Shown: positions 37,055 to 46,600, numbered from the stretch's first letter. The stretch: DNA of 64,000 nt from CAILZL01 sp963748005 (GCA_963748005.1 CAVVHH010000002.1:2542001-2606000), one strand, 5' to 3'. Translations and numbers: made by a program. Notes: generated by a model not told the origin, from the letters alone.

Positions 37055-38668
37055 ATGCTGAAGAGATTTAGTCATCGAAATCATTCGTTCGCGATGCTCT
37101 GGCGTTTGCTGTGCTTACTGCCGCTGCTATGCGCAGGCAACGTGTTGGCCGCGATGAACGGCCTTGTGAAGGTCGAAAGCGGCACGATTCTCGGCATTCC
37201 GGGGTCGAACCCCGCCGTGACGCAATTTCTCGGCATCCCGTTTGCGGCGCCGCCGGTTGGCAATTTGCGCTGGCGTCCACCGCAGGCACCCATCGCATGG
37301 CCAAACGTGCGCAAGGCCGACCGCTTCTCGGCCACCTGCGCGCAGAACGTTGGCGGTGAGGGGCCTGATCGTCCGTGGACCATCGAATTCAATGCCCATG
37401 GTTTTCAAAGCGAGGACTGCCTGTACCTTAACGTATGGACTGCGGCCGCGTCGGCCAACGAACGGCGACCGGTACTGGTGTACATCTATGGTGGCGGCAA
37501 CCGCGAAGGCTCCAGCGATATTCCGATCTATGTCGGTGAGGGGCTGGCCAAAAAGGGCATCGTGGTCGTGACCATCAACTACCGTCTGGGCGTGTTCGGA
37601 TTCCTGGCCCATCCCGAATTGACCAAAGAGTCGCCGCATCATGCCTCCGGCAACTACGGTCTGATGGATCAACAGGCAGCGCTGCAATGGGTGCAACGCA
37701 ACATCACGGCGTTTGGCGGCGACCCGACCAAGGTGACTGCGGCGGGACAGTCGGCCGGCGCAGGTGACGTGCATTTCCTGGCCATTTCGCCCAGGGCGAA
37801 AGGTCTGTTCCATGGACTGATCGCCCAGAGTGGTTCCAAGGCCTGGAATGATCAGTCACTGCCCAATCCCATGATGTGGGTGAACCTGGCCGATGCCGAG
37901 CAGGATGGTTTGAAAATCGCTGCGGCGCTGGGAGCCAAGACCTTGGCCGACTTGCGCGCCATGCCGTGGCAACAGCTCCTGACGTACAAGGGTGCTGTTC
38001 CTAACCGCGCGGTGGTGGGCGGACCCTATTTTCCCGAGGGTTTTGCCGCTACTTTCGCCAAGGGCCAGCAGAATGATGTCCCCTTCATGACGGGTGCCGA
38101 TCTCGATGAGCATGGCGCCGAACCGCATCCGAAGGTGGATGCGGCCGGTTTCCGCAAAGTTGTGCAAGAGCGATTCGGCGACATGGCGGATGCGTTCCTG
38201 AAACTCTATCCCGTCGCGTCTGACGCGGACGCGCCAGCGGCCTTGAATGCAGTGATGCGCGACTACGAACGGACCAGCATGTATTTCTGGGCCGTTGATC
38301 GTCAGAAGACGTCGAAGACCAAGGCGTACACGTACTACTGGACGCATGCCATTCCGGGACCGGAAAAGGATAAATGGGGCGCATTTCATTGCTCGGAGAT
38401 TCCTTACTTCCTGAACACACTGAGTGGCTCACCGCGTCCGTTCGAACCCGTCGATCACCAGATTGCCGAAACAATGTCTTCCTACTACGTGAACTTCGTC
38501 ATGACTGGTGATCCCAACGGCAAAGGTCTGGCTAACTGGCCGGCGATTGATCCGAACAATGCGGTGACGATGGAGCTGGGTGATCACTACCGACCCATAC
38601 CGGTTGCGGACAAGGCCAGATTCGAACAACTTAAAAAATTCTTTGCCAGCAAGCGCGAGTTCCGTTGA
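37055..38668 (+). CDS. Exported type-B carboxylesterase
   Basis: 537 aa; GGGGGA precedes the ATG. The signal peptide ends near NVLAA. The cholinesterase-type fold is clear: FLGIPFAAPPVGNLRWRPPQ, SEDCLYLNVWT, the oxyanion GGGNREGSS region, INYRLGVFGFL, the nucleophile elbow TAAGQSAGAGDVHFL (Ser), the acid near GADLDEHGAEPHP and the His in WGAFHCSEIPYFL. It hydrolyses carboxylic esters outside the cytosol. It is terminated by a strong hairpin 49 bases after the stop and transcribed alone. Confidence 0.92.
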   Translation: MLKRFSHRNHSFAMLWRLLCLLPLLCAGNVLAAMNGLVKVESGTILGIPGSNPAVTQFLGIPFAAPPVGNLRWRPPQAPIAWPNVRKADRFSATCAQNVGGEGPDRPWTIEFNAHGFQSEDCLYLNVWTAAASANERRPVLVYIYGGGNREGSSDIPIYVGEGLAKKGIVVVTINYRLGVFGFLAHPELTKESPHHASGNYGLMDQQAALQWVQRNITAFGGDPTKVTAAGQSAGAGDVHFLAISPRAKGLFHGLIAQSGSKAWNDQSLPNPMMWVNLADAEQDGLKIAAALGAKTLADLRAMPWQQLLTYKGAVPNRAVVGGPYFPEGFAATFAKGQQNDVPFMTGADLDEHGAEPHPKVDAAGFRKVVQERFGDMADAFLKLYPVASDADAPAALNAVMRDYERTSMYFWAVDRQKTSKTKAYTYYWTHAIPGPEKDKWGAFHCSEIPYFLNTLSGSPRPFEPVDHQIAETMSSYYVNFVMTGDPNGKGLANWPAIDPNNAVTMELGDHYRPIPVADKARFEQLKKFFASKREFR

Positions 38669-38716
38669 GACCCGGCCGACCTGCGGCTGAGTAATCAGAT
38701 GCAGAGTCAAGTGATC

Positions 38717-38752
38717 AAAACCCCGCCAGGTAAAAACGAGGCGGGGTTTTTT
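38717..38752 (+). terminator. Intrinsic terminator
   Basis: AAAACCCCGCC / GGCGGGGTTTT stem with a 12-base loop and six T in total. The A-tract on the left arm makes it potentially bidirectional. Confidence 0.9.
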
Positions 38753-38950
38753 CATATTGCAGGCCAGGACTTGAACTGTTCATCCAGATCAACACACAGC
38801 CGACCACGTCACGTGGTGTGTGACGATGACACTGTAGCGGTGCGCGCCGGCGTGACTGGCGCCTGTTGATTCAAGTCGGGCCTGACGATGCGCGGCACCG
38901 CGCACTGCCAAATACCTATCAGTCGTTGCCCGAAGTTAATTGGTATTGAC

Positions 38951-38973
38951 CGAAAAGGGCATCTATTCTTCCC
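38951..38973 (+). promoter_or_regulatory. Shared upstream motif, copy D
   Basis: CGAAAAGGGCATCTATTCTT then CCC, 35 bases before the first of the three tandem hydrolase genes. Preceded by TTGAC at 38946. The gap 38753-38950 holds no gene that I can support. Confidence 0.5.
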
Positions 38974-39007
38974 GTCCTCAATCCCAACAGCCAGAAAGGA
39001 AGACCTC

Positions 39008-40393
39008 ATGAAACTCGTTCGCACGTTGCTTGCCTTCGCCGCCGCGATGGGTCTTGCCAGCGTCTCGCCTGTCTGGGCACAGGAAGGGCCTCAGCGGCCG
39101 CCGGGTCCCGTCAATGTGCCGGGAATCAAGACGACCTTCGTGCCACTGGGCGGCGGTCAGCCCGCCATTCTTTACGAACCGGTCAATCCCGGTCCGAAGG
39201 CGCAGATCGCGGTGTTTGCCATGCACTCCGCCATCGACTATCTGACGCATTCCTCCTGCACGGAGTTGTCGACGCGCGGCTATCGGGTGTTGTGCGCCAA
39301 TAACGCCAACAGCAAGTCGCGCTGGGCTAACGAAGGCATGATGGAAGATGTGCTGCTCACCGCCAAAACGGCCATTACCTTTCTGCGCAAGTATCCCGGC
39401 GTGAAAAAAATCGTGCTGTGGGGGCACAGCGGTGGCGCATCGGTCATGACTGCCTATCAGGACACGGCCGAAAACGGCGTGAAGGCCTGCCAGGAAGAAG
39501 CAAAGATCTACAAATGCTCTGATGCGTTGGCGGGCTTGCCACCCGCCGATGGCGTGATTCTCGGCGACCCCAACTGGGGTATCGCCAACGATGTGCTGAC
39601 CGGCACCGATCCGGCCCTGGTCAGCTTCGACAATGGCATGAATCTCAATCCGGATCTGGACATGTACAACCCGAAGAACGGCTTCAGGCCTGAGGGATCG
39701 ACTTACAGTCAGGATTTCATCAAGCGGTTCCTGGCTGCACAGGCGAAACGCAATAACGCCGTGATCGATCTGGCACTGGAACGGCTCGCGGCCATCAAGG
39801 CTGGTAAAGGTATGTATTCCGACGATGAACCGTTCACGGTGGCCGGCTCTCTCTTCACTGCAAATAAGCTGTACACCTCCGACATGCGTTTGCTTAATCA
39901 CACGCAGAAGGCCTGGCCGCTGTTGCGCGCCGACGGGTCAGCCACCACTGAAGTTGTCCATTCGGTGCGCGTGCCGACGGCCACGCAAACACCGTCGCAT
40001 TCGATGAAGAACGGGGCATTGAAGACGACGGTACGCGGCTTCCTCAGCACCTATGCCATTCGCGCCACTGATGACTATGGCTATGGCGAAGAGACTGCTG
40101 AGCGGGGTGTGATCTGGCGATCGACTCAAGGCAGCAACCCCGGCAATGTGGAAGGCATCACGGTGCCGTTCCTGACCATGGGCATGACCGGCAGTTTCGA
40201 AATGGGCTCGGCCGAGACCATTCACAATCATGTCAAGGGCACAGACAAGACGCTCGTCTATGTCGAAGGCGCCACGCACAACTACAACACCTGCAAGAAG
40301 TGCGAGAAGACGCCCGGTCAGTACGGCGATACGACGAAGACCACCTATGACTACGCCGATAGCTGGCTGAGCAAGAGCGGGCGATTCTTGTGA
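39008..40393 (+). CDS. Exported alpha/beta-hydrolase, tandem paralogue 1
   Basis: 461 aa; AAAGGAAG precedes ATG 39008. The signal peptide (MKLVRTLLAFAAAMGLASVSPVWA) leads to a hydrolase fold with SSCTELSTRGYRVLCANN, nucleophile elbow KIVLWGHSGGASVMTAY (G-H-S-G-G), and His in VEGATHNYNTCKKCEKTPG. The paired Cys (TCKKC) near the C-terminus may form a disulfide. Members of this unnamed family would hydrolyse esters or lactones in the periplasm. It is the first gene of a three-gene tandem array with shared promoter motif. Confidence 0.82.
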   Translation: MKLVRTLLAFAAAMGLASVSPVWAQEGPQRPPGPVNVPGIKTTFVPLGGGQPAILYEPVNPGPKAQIAVFAMHSAIDYLTHSSCTELSTRGYRVLCANNANSKSRWANEGMMEDVLLTAKTAITFLRKYPGVKKIVLWGHSGGASVMTAYQDTAENGVKACQEEAKIYKCSDALAGLPPADGVILGDPNWGIANDVLTGTDPALVSFDNGMNLNPDLDMYNPKNGFRPEGSTYSQDFIKRFLAAQAKRNNAVIDLALERLAAIKAGKGMYSDDEPFTVAGSLFTANKLYTSDMRLLNHTQKAWPLLRADGSATTEVVHSVRVPTATQTPSHSMKNGALKTTVRGFLSTYAIRATDDYGYGEETAERGVIWRSTQGSNPGNVEGITVPFLTMGMTGSFEMGSAETIHNHVKGTDKTLVYVEGATHNYNTCKKCEKTPGQYGDTTKTTYDYADSWLSKSGRFL

Positions 40394-40422
40394 TGCGACC
40401 CCAACCACAGAGGAAAGACCTC

Positions 40423-41802
40423 ATGAAACTCGTTCGCATGTTGCTTGCCATCGTCGCCGCAGTCGGCGTTTCGCCGGTCTGGGCACAGCAGGGGCCGCAG
40501 AAGCCAATCGGTCCCGTCGCCGTTGCAGGCATCAAGACTACCTTTGTCTACCTGGGTAACGGTGTTCCCGGCGTGTTGTATGAACCCACCACGCCTGGCC
40601 CGAAGGCGCAGATCGCTGTGCTTCTGATGCACAGCGGGGCGGACTATCTGACGCATTCGGGCTGCACGGAGTTGTCCAGACGCGGCTATCGTGTGCTGTG
40701 CGAGAACACCAGCGGCGACAAGTCCGGCAACTTCGATACTGGTCGGCTGGATGGCTCGATCCTCGAGGCCAGTCAGGGCGTCAAGTTTCTGCGTGGTTAT
40801 CCCGGTGTGAAGAAAGTAGTGCTGTGGGGACACAGCGGTGGCGGGACGCTGATGACCGCTTATCAGTCGATCGCCGAGAACGGTGTGAAGGTCTGTCAGG
40901 ACGCGCAGAAGATTCACAAGTGTTCCGATACCCTGGCCGGACTGCCGGCGGCCGATGGCGTGATCCTGGGCGACACCAACATTGGTCTTGGCACTCTCAC
41001 CCTGATCAGTGTTGATCCGGCGTTGATCGACAACAGCAGCGGTCTGAAGCTCAATCCTGCGCTCGACATGTACAACCCGCAGAACGGCTACAAGCCCGAC
41101 GGCACGACCACTTACAGCGAAGAGTTCCGGCGCAAGTTCTTCAAGGCGCAGGCCGAACGCAACAACGCCATTATCAAGCTGGCTGAGGAACGGTTTACCG
41201 CGATCAAATCGGGCAAGGGCCAGTTCAAGGATGACGAACCATTCTTCATTCCCGGCGGCTACATCGGCAACAACCGGTTGCACTCGATGGACTTGAGCCT
41301 GATGTCACATTCGAGCAAGCCCCGGTCGCTGGTCCATCCAGATGGTTCGGTGACCACTGAGATCATCCCGGGCCGCCGCGTTGCACGACCCGGCGAGAAT
41401 CCGTCGGCGTTCTATCGACGCGGAGCCATCAAGACAACCGTGGAAGGCTTCCTGACCAGCTATGCCATTCGCGTCAATCCTGAAACCTATAGTTATGGTG
41501 CGGACTACATTCGCGGCATCGAGTGGACCTCGACCTACGCCAGCCCTCCGGGCAACGTGCAGAGCATTTCCTCGCCGCTGTTGTTGCTCGGCATGACCGG
41601 CAGTTACGAAGGATGGGCCAGCGAGTTGATCTACGAACTGAGCAAGAGCAGTGATAAAGAAGTCGCATTCATCGACGGCGCGACACATGGATACGCCACC
41701 TGCAAGCCCTGCGAAAAAACACCGGGTCAGTTCGGCGACACACAGAAAACGACCTACGACTATGCGGACAAGTGGTTGAGCAAGCCAGGGCGCTTCCTGT
41801 GA
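40423..41802 (+). CDS. Exported alpha/beta-hydrolase, tandem paralogue 2
   Basis: 459 aa; GAGGAAAGACCTC precedes ATG 40423, almost the same leader as paralogue 1. The signal peptide ends GVSPVWAQ. It has VVLWGHSGGGTLMTAYQ for the nucleophile Ser, SGCTELSRRGYRVLCENT, and DGATHGYATCKPCEKTPGQF for the His and the Cys pair. It is close to paralogue 1 over its full length, pointing to tandem duplication. Only 29 bases separate the two, so they are co-transcribed. Confidence 0.82.
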   Translation: MKLVRMLLAIVAAVGVSPVWAQQGPQKPIGPVAVAGIKTTFVYLGNGVPGVLYEPTTPGPKAQIAVLLMHSGADYLTHSGCTELSRRGYRVLCENTSGDKSGNFDTGRLDGSILEASQGVKFLRGYPGVKKVVLWGHSGGGTLMTAYQSIAENGVKVCQDAQKIHKCSDTLAGLPAADGVILGDTNIGLGTLTLISVDPALIDNSSGLKLNPALDMYNPQNGYKPDGTTTYSEEFRRKFFKAQAERNNAIIKLAEERFTAIKSGKGQFKDDEPFFIPGGYIGNNRLHSMDLSLMSHSSKPRSLVHPDGSVTTEIIPGRRVARPGENPSAFYRRGAIKTTVEGFLTSYAIRVNPETYSYGADYIRGIEWTSTYASPPGNVQSISSPLLLLGMTGSYEGWASELIYELSKSSDKEVAFIDGATHGYATCKPCEKTPGQFGDTQKTTYDYADKWLSKPGRFL

Positions 41803-43151
41803 TGACGAAATGCAAATGTAGAGTGCTGGCCTGGATCATCGCCGGTGCGGGTCACGCAGCGATGGCGCAGAACATGGGCACGCCTGCCACAACGGCCGCA
41901 GTGCCTCTCAAGACGACCTTCGTGCAGCTGAGTCCGCTGGCCAATGCAGTGCTGGTCGAGCCCGTCACGCCGAACAGCAAGAGCCGCATCGCTGTGCTCG
42001 TCACGCACCCGGAGCATGCCAACAACTTCAATTACTTCGTTGGTCAGGAACTGCCGAAGTACGGCTATCGAGCCTTGCTGTTGAATTACTACGGCAAGGA
42101 GGAGTCGTACTACGAGTTTCTGCAGCCGATCGCAGCCGCCATCAAGGCTCTGCGCGCAATTCCCGGTGTAGAGAAAGTAGTGTTGGCCGGACACAGCTCG
42201 GGCGGCACCGAGCTGTCCGCGTATCAGGATGTAGCCGAGAACGGCGCGGCCGCCTGTCAGGGAGCGGAGCGCATCTACAAGTGTCAGGCGAATGGTCTGA
42301 ACGATCTGCCCAAAGCCGACGGCCTGCTGTTGATTGACGCCAATACCGGAGCGCCCGACAAGACCATCGCATTGAATCCGGCCATCGACGAGCATCGTCC
42401 TCGTCAGGTGGATGCCGCCCTCGATCTGTACGATCCGCGCAATGGGTACGATGCTGCCACGCGTTCGGCCACATACAGCGCCGAGTTTCTGGACAAGTTC
42501 TTTGCAGCTCAGGGCGCGAAAGCCAATCGCGTGATCGACGCAGCGCTGGATCGTCTTGGCAGGATCGAGAAGGGCGAGGGCGAGTACCGGGATGACGAGC
42601 CATTCGTGGTCGCGGGTGCAGGTGTGAACATGAGCGGCGCACGGGCCGAGATGACGGACATTCGCCTGATGTCGCGTACGCACGCAGCACATCCATTGCT
42701 GATGGCAGACGGTTCCGTGAAGACCCAGGTGATTTCCCGGACCATGGCGCCGCAGGGGCAACCGTACCGGAACATGCTGTCGCAGACCGCCATGGACACC
42801 ACGGTCCGGCACTACTTGTCTTTCCAGGCACTGCGCGTGATGCCGGACTATCGCATGACCGAGGACAACCTCGTCGGCGTACTGTGGCGCAGCACGGCGA
42901 ACAGCATGCAGGGCAATCTCGAAGGTATCAAGGTACCCACGCTGGTTCTGGCCGCCACTTGCTCGTCGGAACTGGTGCTGCTGGAGATTGGCTACGATCG
43001 TGCCGCGGCAGAGGACAAGGAGTTCGTTGGTGTAGAGGGTGCCGATCATTTCTTCCGGCCATGCAAACCGGAATACGGCGACACGTACAAGCGCGCCTTC
43101 GACGCCATGGATGGATGGTTGAGCAAACCCGGTCGGTTTCTTGCTCGATAA
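41802..43151 (+). CDS. Exported alpha/beta-hydrolase, tandem paralogue 3
   Basis: 449 aa; ATG 41802 overlaps the stop of paralogue 2 (TGATG), so translation is coupled. The signal peptide is short (VLAWIIAGAGHAAMAQ). The nucleophile elbow is VVLAGHSSGGTELSAYQ and the His is in VEGADHFFRPCKPEYGD; one Cys of the pair is lost. It is more divergent than the first two, yet keeps the ending WLSKPGRFL. A different but related substrate is likely. Confidence 0.82.
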   Translation: MTKCKCRVLAWIIAGAGHAAMAQNMGTPATTAAVPLKTTFVQLSPLANAVLVEPVTPNSKSRIAVLVTHPEHANNFNYFVGQELPKYGYRALLLNYYGKEESYYEFLQPIAAAIKALRAIPGVEKVVLAGHSSGGTELSAYQDVAENGAAACQGAERIYKCQANGLNDLPKADGLLLIDANTGAPDKTIALNPAIDEHRPRQVDAALDLYDPRNGYDAATRSATYSAEFLDKFFAAQGAKANRVIDAALDRLGRIEKGEGEYRDDEPFVVAGAGVNMSGARAEMTDIRLMSRTHAAHPLLMADGSVKTQVISRTMAPQGQPYRNMLSQTAMDTTVRHYLSFQALRVMPDYRMTEDNLVGVLWRSTANSMQGNLEGIKVPTLVLAATCSSELVLLEIGYDRAAAEDKEFVGVEGADHFFRPCKPEYGDTYKRAFDAMDGWLSKPGRFLAR

Positions 43152-43259
43152 ACGCGTAACGCGCACTCCGGGGCAGGTTGCTACTCTGCTTGCGGAGTAC
43201 GCCGGATGTTCGGAGTGAGTGTACGTTGTTGTCCATCTTCTTCGTGATGGTAACGGTAA

Positions 43260-43309
43260 GAGCGTCTAGCAGAATGAGCTGCGCTCGCTGTTCATTTTGT
43301 TAGACGCTC
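43260..43309. repeat. Long intergenic hairpin
   Basis: GAGCGTCTAGCAGAATGAGC pairs with GTTCATTTTGTTAGACGCTC, a 20-bp stem with only G-T wobbles and a ten-base loop. There is no T-run after it. It could be a factor-assisted terminator for the hydrolase operon or a REP-like element. Confidence 0.6.
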
Positions 43310-43396
43310 CAGGAAAACCAGAGGCAAGGAACTGGAACAGATCCACGCATAGCCGTGGCACAATTCCCGTGCTAAACAAGAGGCGGGGGAAAGCAC

Positions 43397-44395
43397 ATGC
43401 GTAGCAGATCCAGTTTGGTGTTGATCGGTCTCATGGCACTGGTCGCGTCGGCGAATGCGGTGGAAGTTGAAAAGTGTCCGCCGCCCGAGTCCGATGCTGC
43501 ACCTCGTGCGGTGATCAGCAACGGTCAGGTCAGCGCCATGGTGCTGTTGCCCGACGCGCAGAACGGGTTCTATCGCGGCACGCGCTTCGACTGGTCCGGT
43601 GTGATCTGGTGTCTCACCTACAAGGAGCACAGTTACTTCGGCGAGTGGTATGCAAAGAACCAGGTGCGCAACCGCATCACTGGTCCGGTGGAGGAATTCC
43701 GCGCCGCCGACGGGCGCAGCTCGCCGGGTTATGACGCGGCCAAGCCCGGCGAGCCGTTCGTGAAGCCGGGTGTGGGTGTGCTGCGCCGGGTCGATGAAAA
43801 ACCCTACAGCTTCAATGCCGATTATCCGGTGGTGGACGGTGGCAAGTGGACCGTGAAGCCTGGCAAAGACAAGGTCTTCTTCCGGCACGAACTGTCTTCA
43901 CCGATCATGGCGTATCGATACGAAAAAACGCTGCGTCTGGAGCGCAACGCGCCGGTGCTGGTGCTCGAACACGCGCTGAAGAACACCGGCAAGGAGCCGA
44001 TCGACATCCAGGTCTACAACCACGATTTCTTCATTCTGGATGGAATGCCGCCGGGTCCGGGCCTCAGTATCCGATTCCCCTTCACGCCGGTAGCGGTCAG
44101 ACCGTTGCAGAATGGCGCGCGCATCGATGGCAATTCGGTTGTGTTCGACGCGACGGGCGGTGCTTCAAGTGAGATTACCGGCTACTCCGACAAGGCTTCG
44201 GACTTCCACTTTTTCATCGAGAATTCCAAGACCGGCGCGGGCGTGGAGCAAACTGGCGATGTGCCGCTGTCGAGGATCGATTTCTGGTCCAACATGCAGA
44301 CCGCATGCCCCGAGGCGTACGTGCGCATCAAGGTGCCACCCGGCAAGACTGAGCGCTGGTCAATTCGTTATCGCTTCTACGAAATGCAGCGCTGA
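43397..44395 (+). CDS. Exported protein, aldose epimerase-like fold
   Basis: 332 aa; GGCGGGGGAAAG precedes the ATG. The signal peptide is MRSRSSLVLIGLMALVASANA. The body (NGFYRGTRFDWSGVIWCLTY, VLEHALKNTGKEPIDIQVYN, HDFFILDGMPPGPG) resembles galactose mutarotase-like beta-supersandwich proteins. The catalytic His/Glu pair cannot be assigned with confidence, so an enzyme role is uncertain and carbohydrate binding is an alternative. Confidence 0.65.
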   Translation: MRSRSSLVLIGLMALVASANAVEVEKCPPPESDAAPRAVISNGQVSAMVLLPDAQNGFYRGTRFDWSGVIWCLTYKEHSYFGEWYAKNQVRNRITGPVEEFRAADGRSSPGYDAAKPGEPFVKPGVGVLRRVDEKPYSFNADYPVVDGGKWTVKPGKDKVFFRHELSSPIMAYRYEKTLRLERNAPVLVLEHALKNTGKEPIDIQVYNHDFFILDGMPPGPGLSIRFPFTPVAVRPLQNGARIDGNSVVFDATGGASSEITGYSDKASDFHFFIENSKTGAGVEQTGDVPLSRIDFWSNMQTACPEAYVRIKVPPGKTERWSIRYRFYEMQR

Positions 44396-44640
44396 CAGGG
44401 TCGGGTGAAATATGTCGGTTCTTGGGCGACGCATTTGAAGTGTCGCTGCATCACCGTGTTTGGCGCATTCCATACGCTGCTGCGTTACCACTGTGATGCG
44501 ACCAAAGGTTGCGAAAGGTTGGGTTGCGTGTTGCGCGGGTCAGGTAGTGATTCTTGCCAAATGCACCATTCTCAATTGTGTGAGAATCAAGAAACAAGAC
44601 CTGTAACCAATGCCCAGGATCAGTCTGGCCATCCCTGTAC

Positions 44641-44658
44641 AGGACGCTTATTCTTGCC
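44641..44658 (+). promoter_or_regulatory. Shared upstream motif, copy E
   Basis: AGGACGCTTATTCTTGCC, 22 bases before the MetE-like gene. It has the TTATTCTTGCC half of the motif; the A-tract half is weak. The preceding 245 bases hold no gene. Confidence 0.4.
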
Positions 44659-44680
44659 ATTCGAATAGAAGGAAGTGCCC

Positions 44681-45706
44681 ATGCCACGCGACGTACATCT
44701 GGTTGGTAGTGTCGGTCTCGACACCGTCGATGAAGTGTTCTCGACGGTCGGCAATCTGCTCTCGAATCGGTTGAAGCGGGTGCCGGATGGCGAGCCGGGT
44801 GGCCGGCGTATGTGGATCGGTTGGCAGTATCCGCTGTTTCGGGCGAACTCTTTCCTTGCCGTCGATCATGAGGCCGCGAAGCGCACCACCAACGGATTTC
44901 TGCCGCTCAAGATCGCGGATGGCGTGGCTCCAGAACAGATCACCTTTTCGGAGCTCGGTTACGCACGCGAGGCGCGCGCGTCCTGGCTCGATTTCCGCGC
45001 TGCGCGGGAGCGGGGCGACCTTGCATCGCATCTGCGTTTCCAGGTCTGTCTGCCAACACCGTTTGCGCCCGTGCGCATGAGCTGTACGCCTTCGGCGGTG
45101 CCTGCTGTCGAGCGCGCCTATGAGCGTGCAATGATGCGCGAGGTGGAGATGATCTGCGCTGCGATCCCGCACGATGAACTCTGTATCCAGTGGGATGTCG
45201 CGACCGAAATGCTCATGTGGGATGGTCGCGTGGCCTGGATGCAGCGGTCTCCCGATCTGGAAGAGATACTGAGCGCGCGCTTCGCGCGGCAGTCGGCCGT
45301 GATTCCCGAGAAAGTCGAACTTGGCTATCACCTCTGTTACGGCGATCTGGACGCGAAACACAATATCGAGCCGCTCGATTGCCGCAAGCTGGTCGAGATG
45401 GCAAATCTCATCACCGCAAGTGCCCGACACAAGGTGAACTACATTCACATGCCGGTGCCGATCGAACGCGACGACGACGCCTACTTCGCGCCGCTCAAGG
45501 ACCTGCGGCTCGACAATGACACCAAGCTGTTTCTGGGATTGGTGCACCTGCGTGATGGCATTGACGGTGCGCGGCGCCGCATCAACGCCGCCGCGAAGTT
45601 CCGCCAGGATTTCGGCATCGCCAGCGAATGCGGCATTTCGCGCGTGAAGACGCCGGCCGTTGTCGCCGAGATTCTGCGCATTCACGCAGCAGTGGCCGCC
45701 GATTAA
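44681..45706 (+). CDS. MetE C-terminal/UROD-like TIM-barrel protein
   Basis: 341 aa; AAGGAA lies seven bases before ATG 44681. The sequence opens VHLVGSVGLDTVDEVF and has VPDGEPGGRR, CIQWDVATEMLMWDG and LGLVHLRDGIDGARRRI, as in cobalamin-independent methionine synthase (MetE) C-terminal-like stand-alone proteins. The zinc-binding His-x-Cys of true MetE is not obvious, although CYGDLDAKH occurs where a Cys/His site might sit. There is no signal peptide, so it is one of few cytosolic enzymes here. A methyl-transfer or demethylation role is a guess. Confidence 0.65.
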   Translation: MPRDVHLVGSVGLDTVDEVFSTVGNLLSNRLKRVPDGEPGGRRMWIGWQYPLFRANSFLAVDHEAAKRTTNGFLPLKIADGVAPEQITFSELGYAREARASWLDFRAARERGDLASHLRFQVCLPTPFAPVRMSCTPSAVPAVERAYERAMMREVEMICAAIPHDELCIQWDVATEMLMWDGRVAWMQRSPDLEEILSARFARQSAVIPEKVELGYHLCYGDLDAKHNIEPLDCRKLVEMANLITASARHKVNYIHMPVPIERDDDAYFAPLKDLRLDNDTKLFLGLVHLRDGIDGARRRINAAAKFRQDFGIASECGISRVKTPAVVAEILRIHAAVAAD

Positions 45707-45741
45707 CAGGCTGCTGAAAATTTTATTTTCAACAACCTGTT
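45705..45741 (+). terminator. Terminator-like hairpin overlapping the stop codon
   Basis: AACAGGCTGCTGAAAAT / ATTTTCAACAACCTGTT, a 17-bp stem with two wobble pairs and a TTT loop, starting inside the TAA stop. The A/T-rich upper stem suits termination, though the T-run lies in the arm. Confidence 0.65.
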
Positions 45742-45899
45742 GAATGGCTCAGAGCAGATTGTGCTGTGCCGGGCGTCAGGGTGTTCAGTGTTTGCCCGGT
45801 ATGGCAACAGTCACTGGCAAGTTCGATTCGGGCAATTGCCGCTATCACAGGCGCAGTCAATTTGACGCACGTTCGATGAGGTGTTGCGCGGGGCGCCAA

Positions 45900-46385
45900 C
45901 TATTGTGTCGCTGAGGAACTCGCAGTTGCTTGCGCTACCCGCGGTGTATTGGAGTGCCATGTGAGCAACTGCCAACGACCGTCGCGATACACCTGAACCT
46001 CGGTGTAGATCAGATCGGCGTCGCTGTCCGCGCCGCGAATGTTGATGCTGACGCTGGCCTTGCCCGTGACGACGGCAACAGGACCGTTGATCTGAACCTT
46101 GCTGGTACCTGCTTCCACACGCTTGTACACCGTGCCGCCGCTGCGCAGGCCGTTGAGATACTCCGCCTTCGTCTGCCTCAGGCCGCTGGAGTGCGTGTAG
46201 GTGAGGTCGTCGGCGAGCAGTTGCTCCAGTGCGGCAAAGTTTCCGTCCACTTGGGCGCGAAAGCGCTGCGACTGCGCTGCCAATACGGCAGATTCCGCCG
46301 AGGTCGCGCCCCATGCAGGCAGGGTCATGAAAAACAAGGCTAGGGCGGCAAACGCTCTGGTACGCACGATCTTCTCCTGCTGCAT
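45900..46385 (-). CDS. Exported NTF2/SnoaL-like (DUF4440-type) protein
   Basis: 161 aa. ATG 46385 gives a signal peptide (TRAFAALALFFMTLPAWGATS). The NTF2-like cone follows: FRAQVDGNFAALEQLLADDLTYTHSSGLRQTKAEYL, VAVVTGKASVSINIRG, LIYTEVQVYRDGRWQLLTWHS. Such proteins are small ligand-binding or isomerase-type domains. No catalytic residue is assigned. It is divergent from the DUF6152 gene at 46791 across a 405-bp gap. Confidence 0.78.
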   Translation of the reverse strand: MQQEKIVRTRAFAALALFFMTLPAWGATSAESAVLAAQSQRFRAQVDGNFAALEQLLADDLTYTHSSGLRQTKAEYLNGLRSGGTVYKRVEAGTSKVQINGPVAVVTGKASVSINIRGADSDADLIYTEVQVYRDGRWQLLTWHSNTPRVAQATASSSATQ

Positions 46386-46600
46386 CGGGCTGCACTCTTT
46401 CACGATGGCGAGCCACGTGCAAGCCGCCGTCAAGGTTCTACACAACCTGCGATGAGGTCAGTTGCTCAGCTCGCGTACGGCGCACACTGTATGCATCAAA
46501 GATGGCCGGCAGATCGTGATGTCTAACTGTGATGAAAGCCATCGGTCAGCGGGGTCATCGACAGGCCAGAACCGCACGGCTCGCAGCGGACTGGTCTTGC

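Noticed and set aside
41760..43166. 468-codon open frame on the minus strand opposite the third hydrolase paralogue
   Set aside because: Antisense shadow; the plus strand has a signal peptide, nucleophile elbow and coupled start. Similar shadows oppose the other two paralogues.
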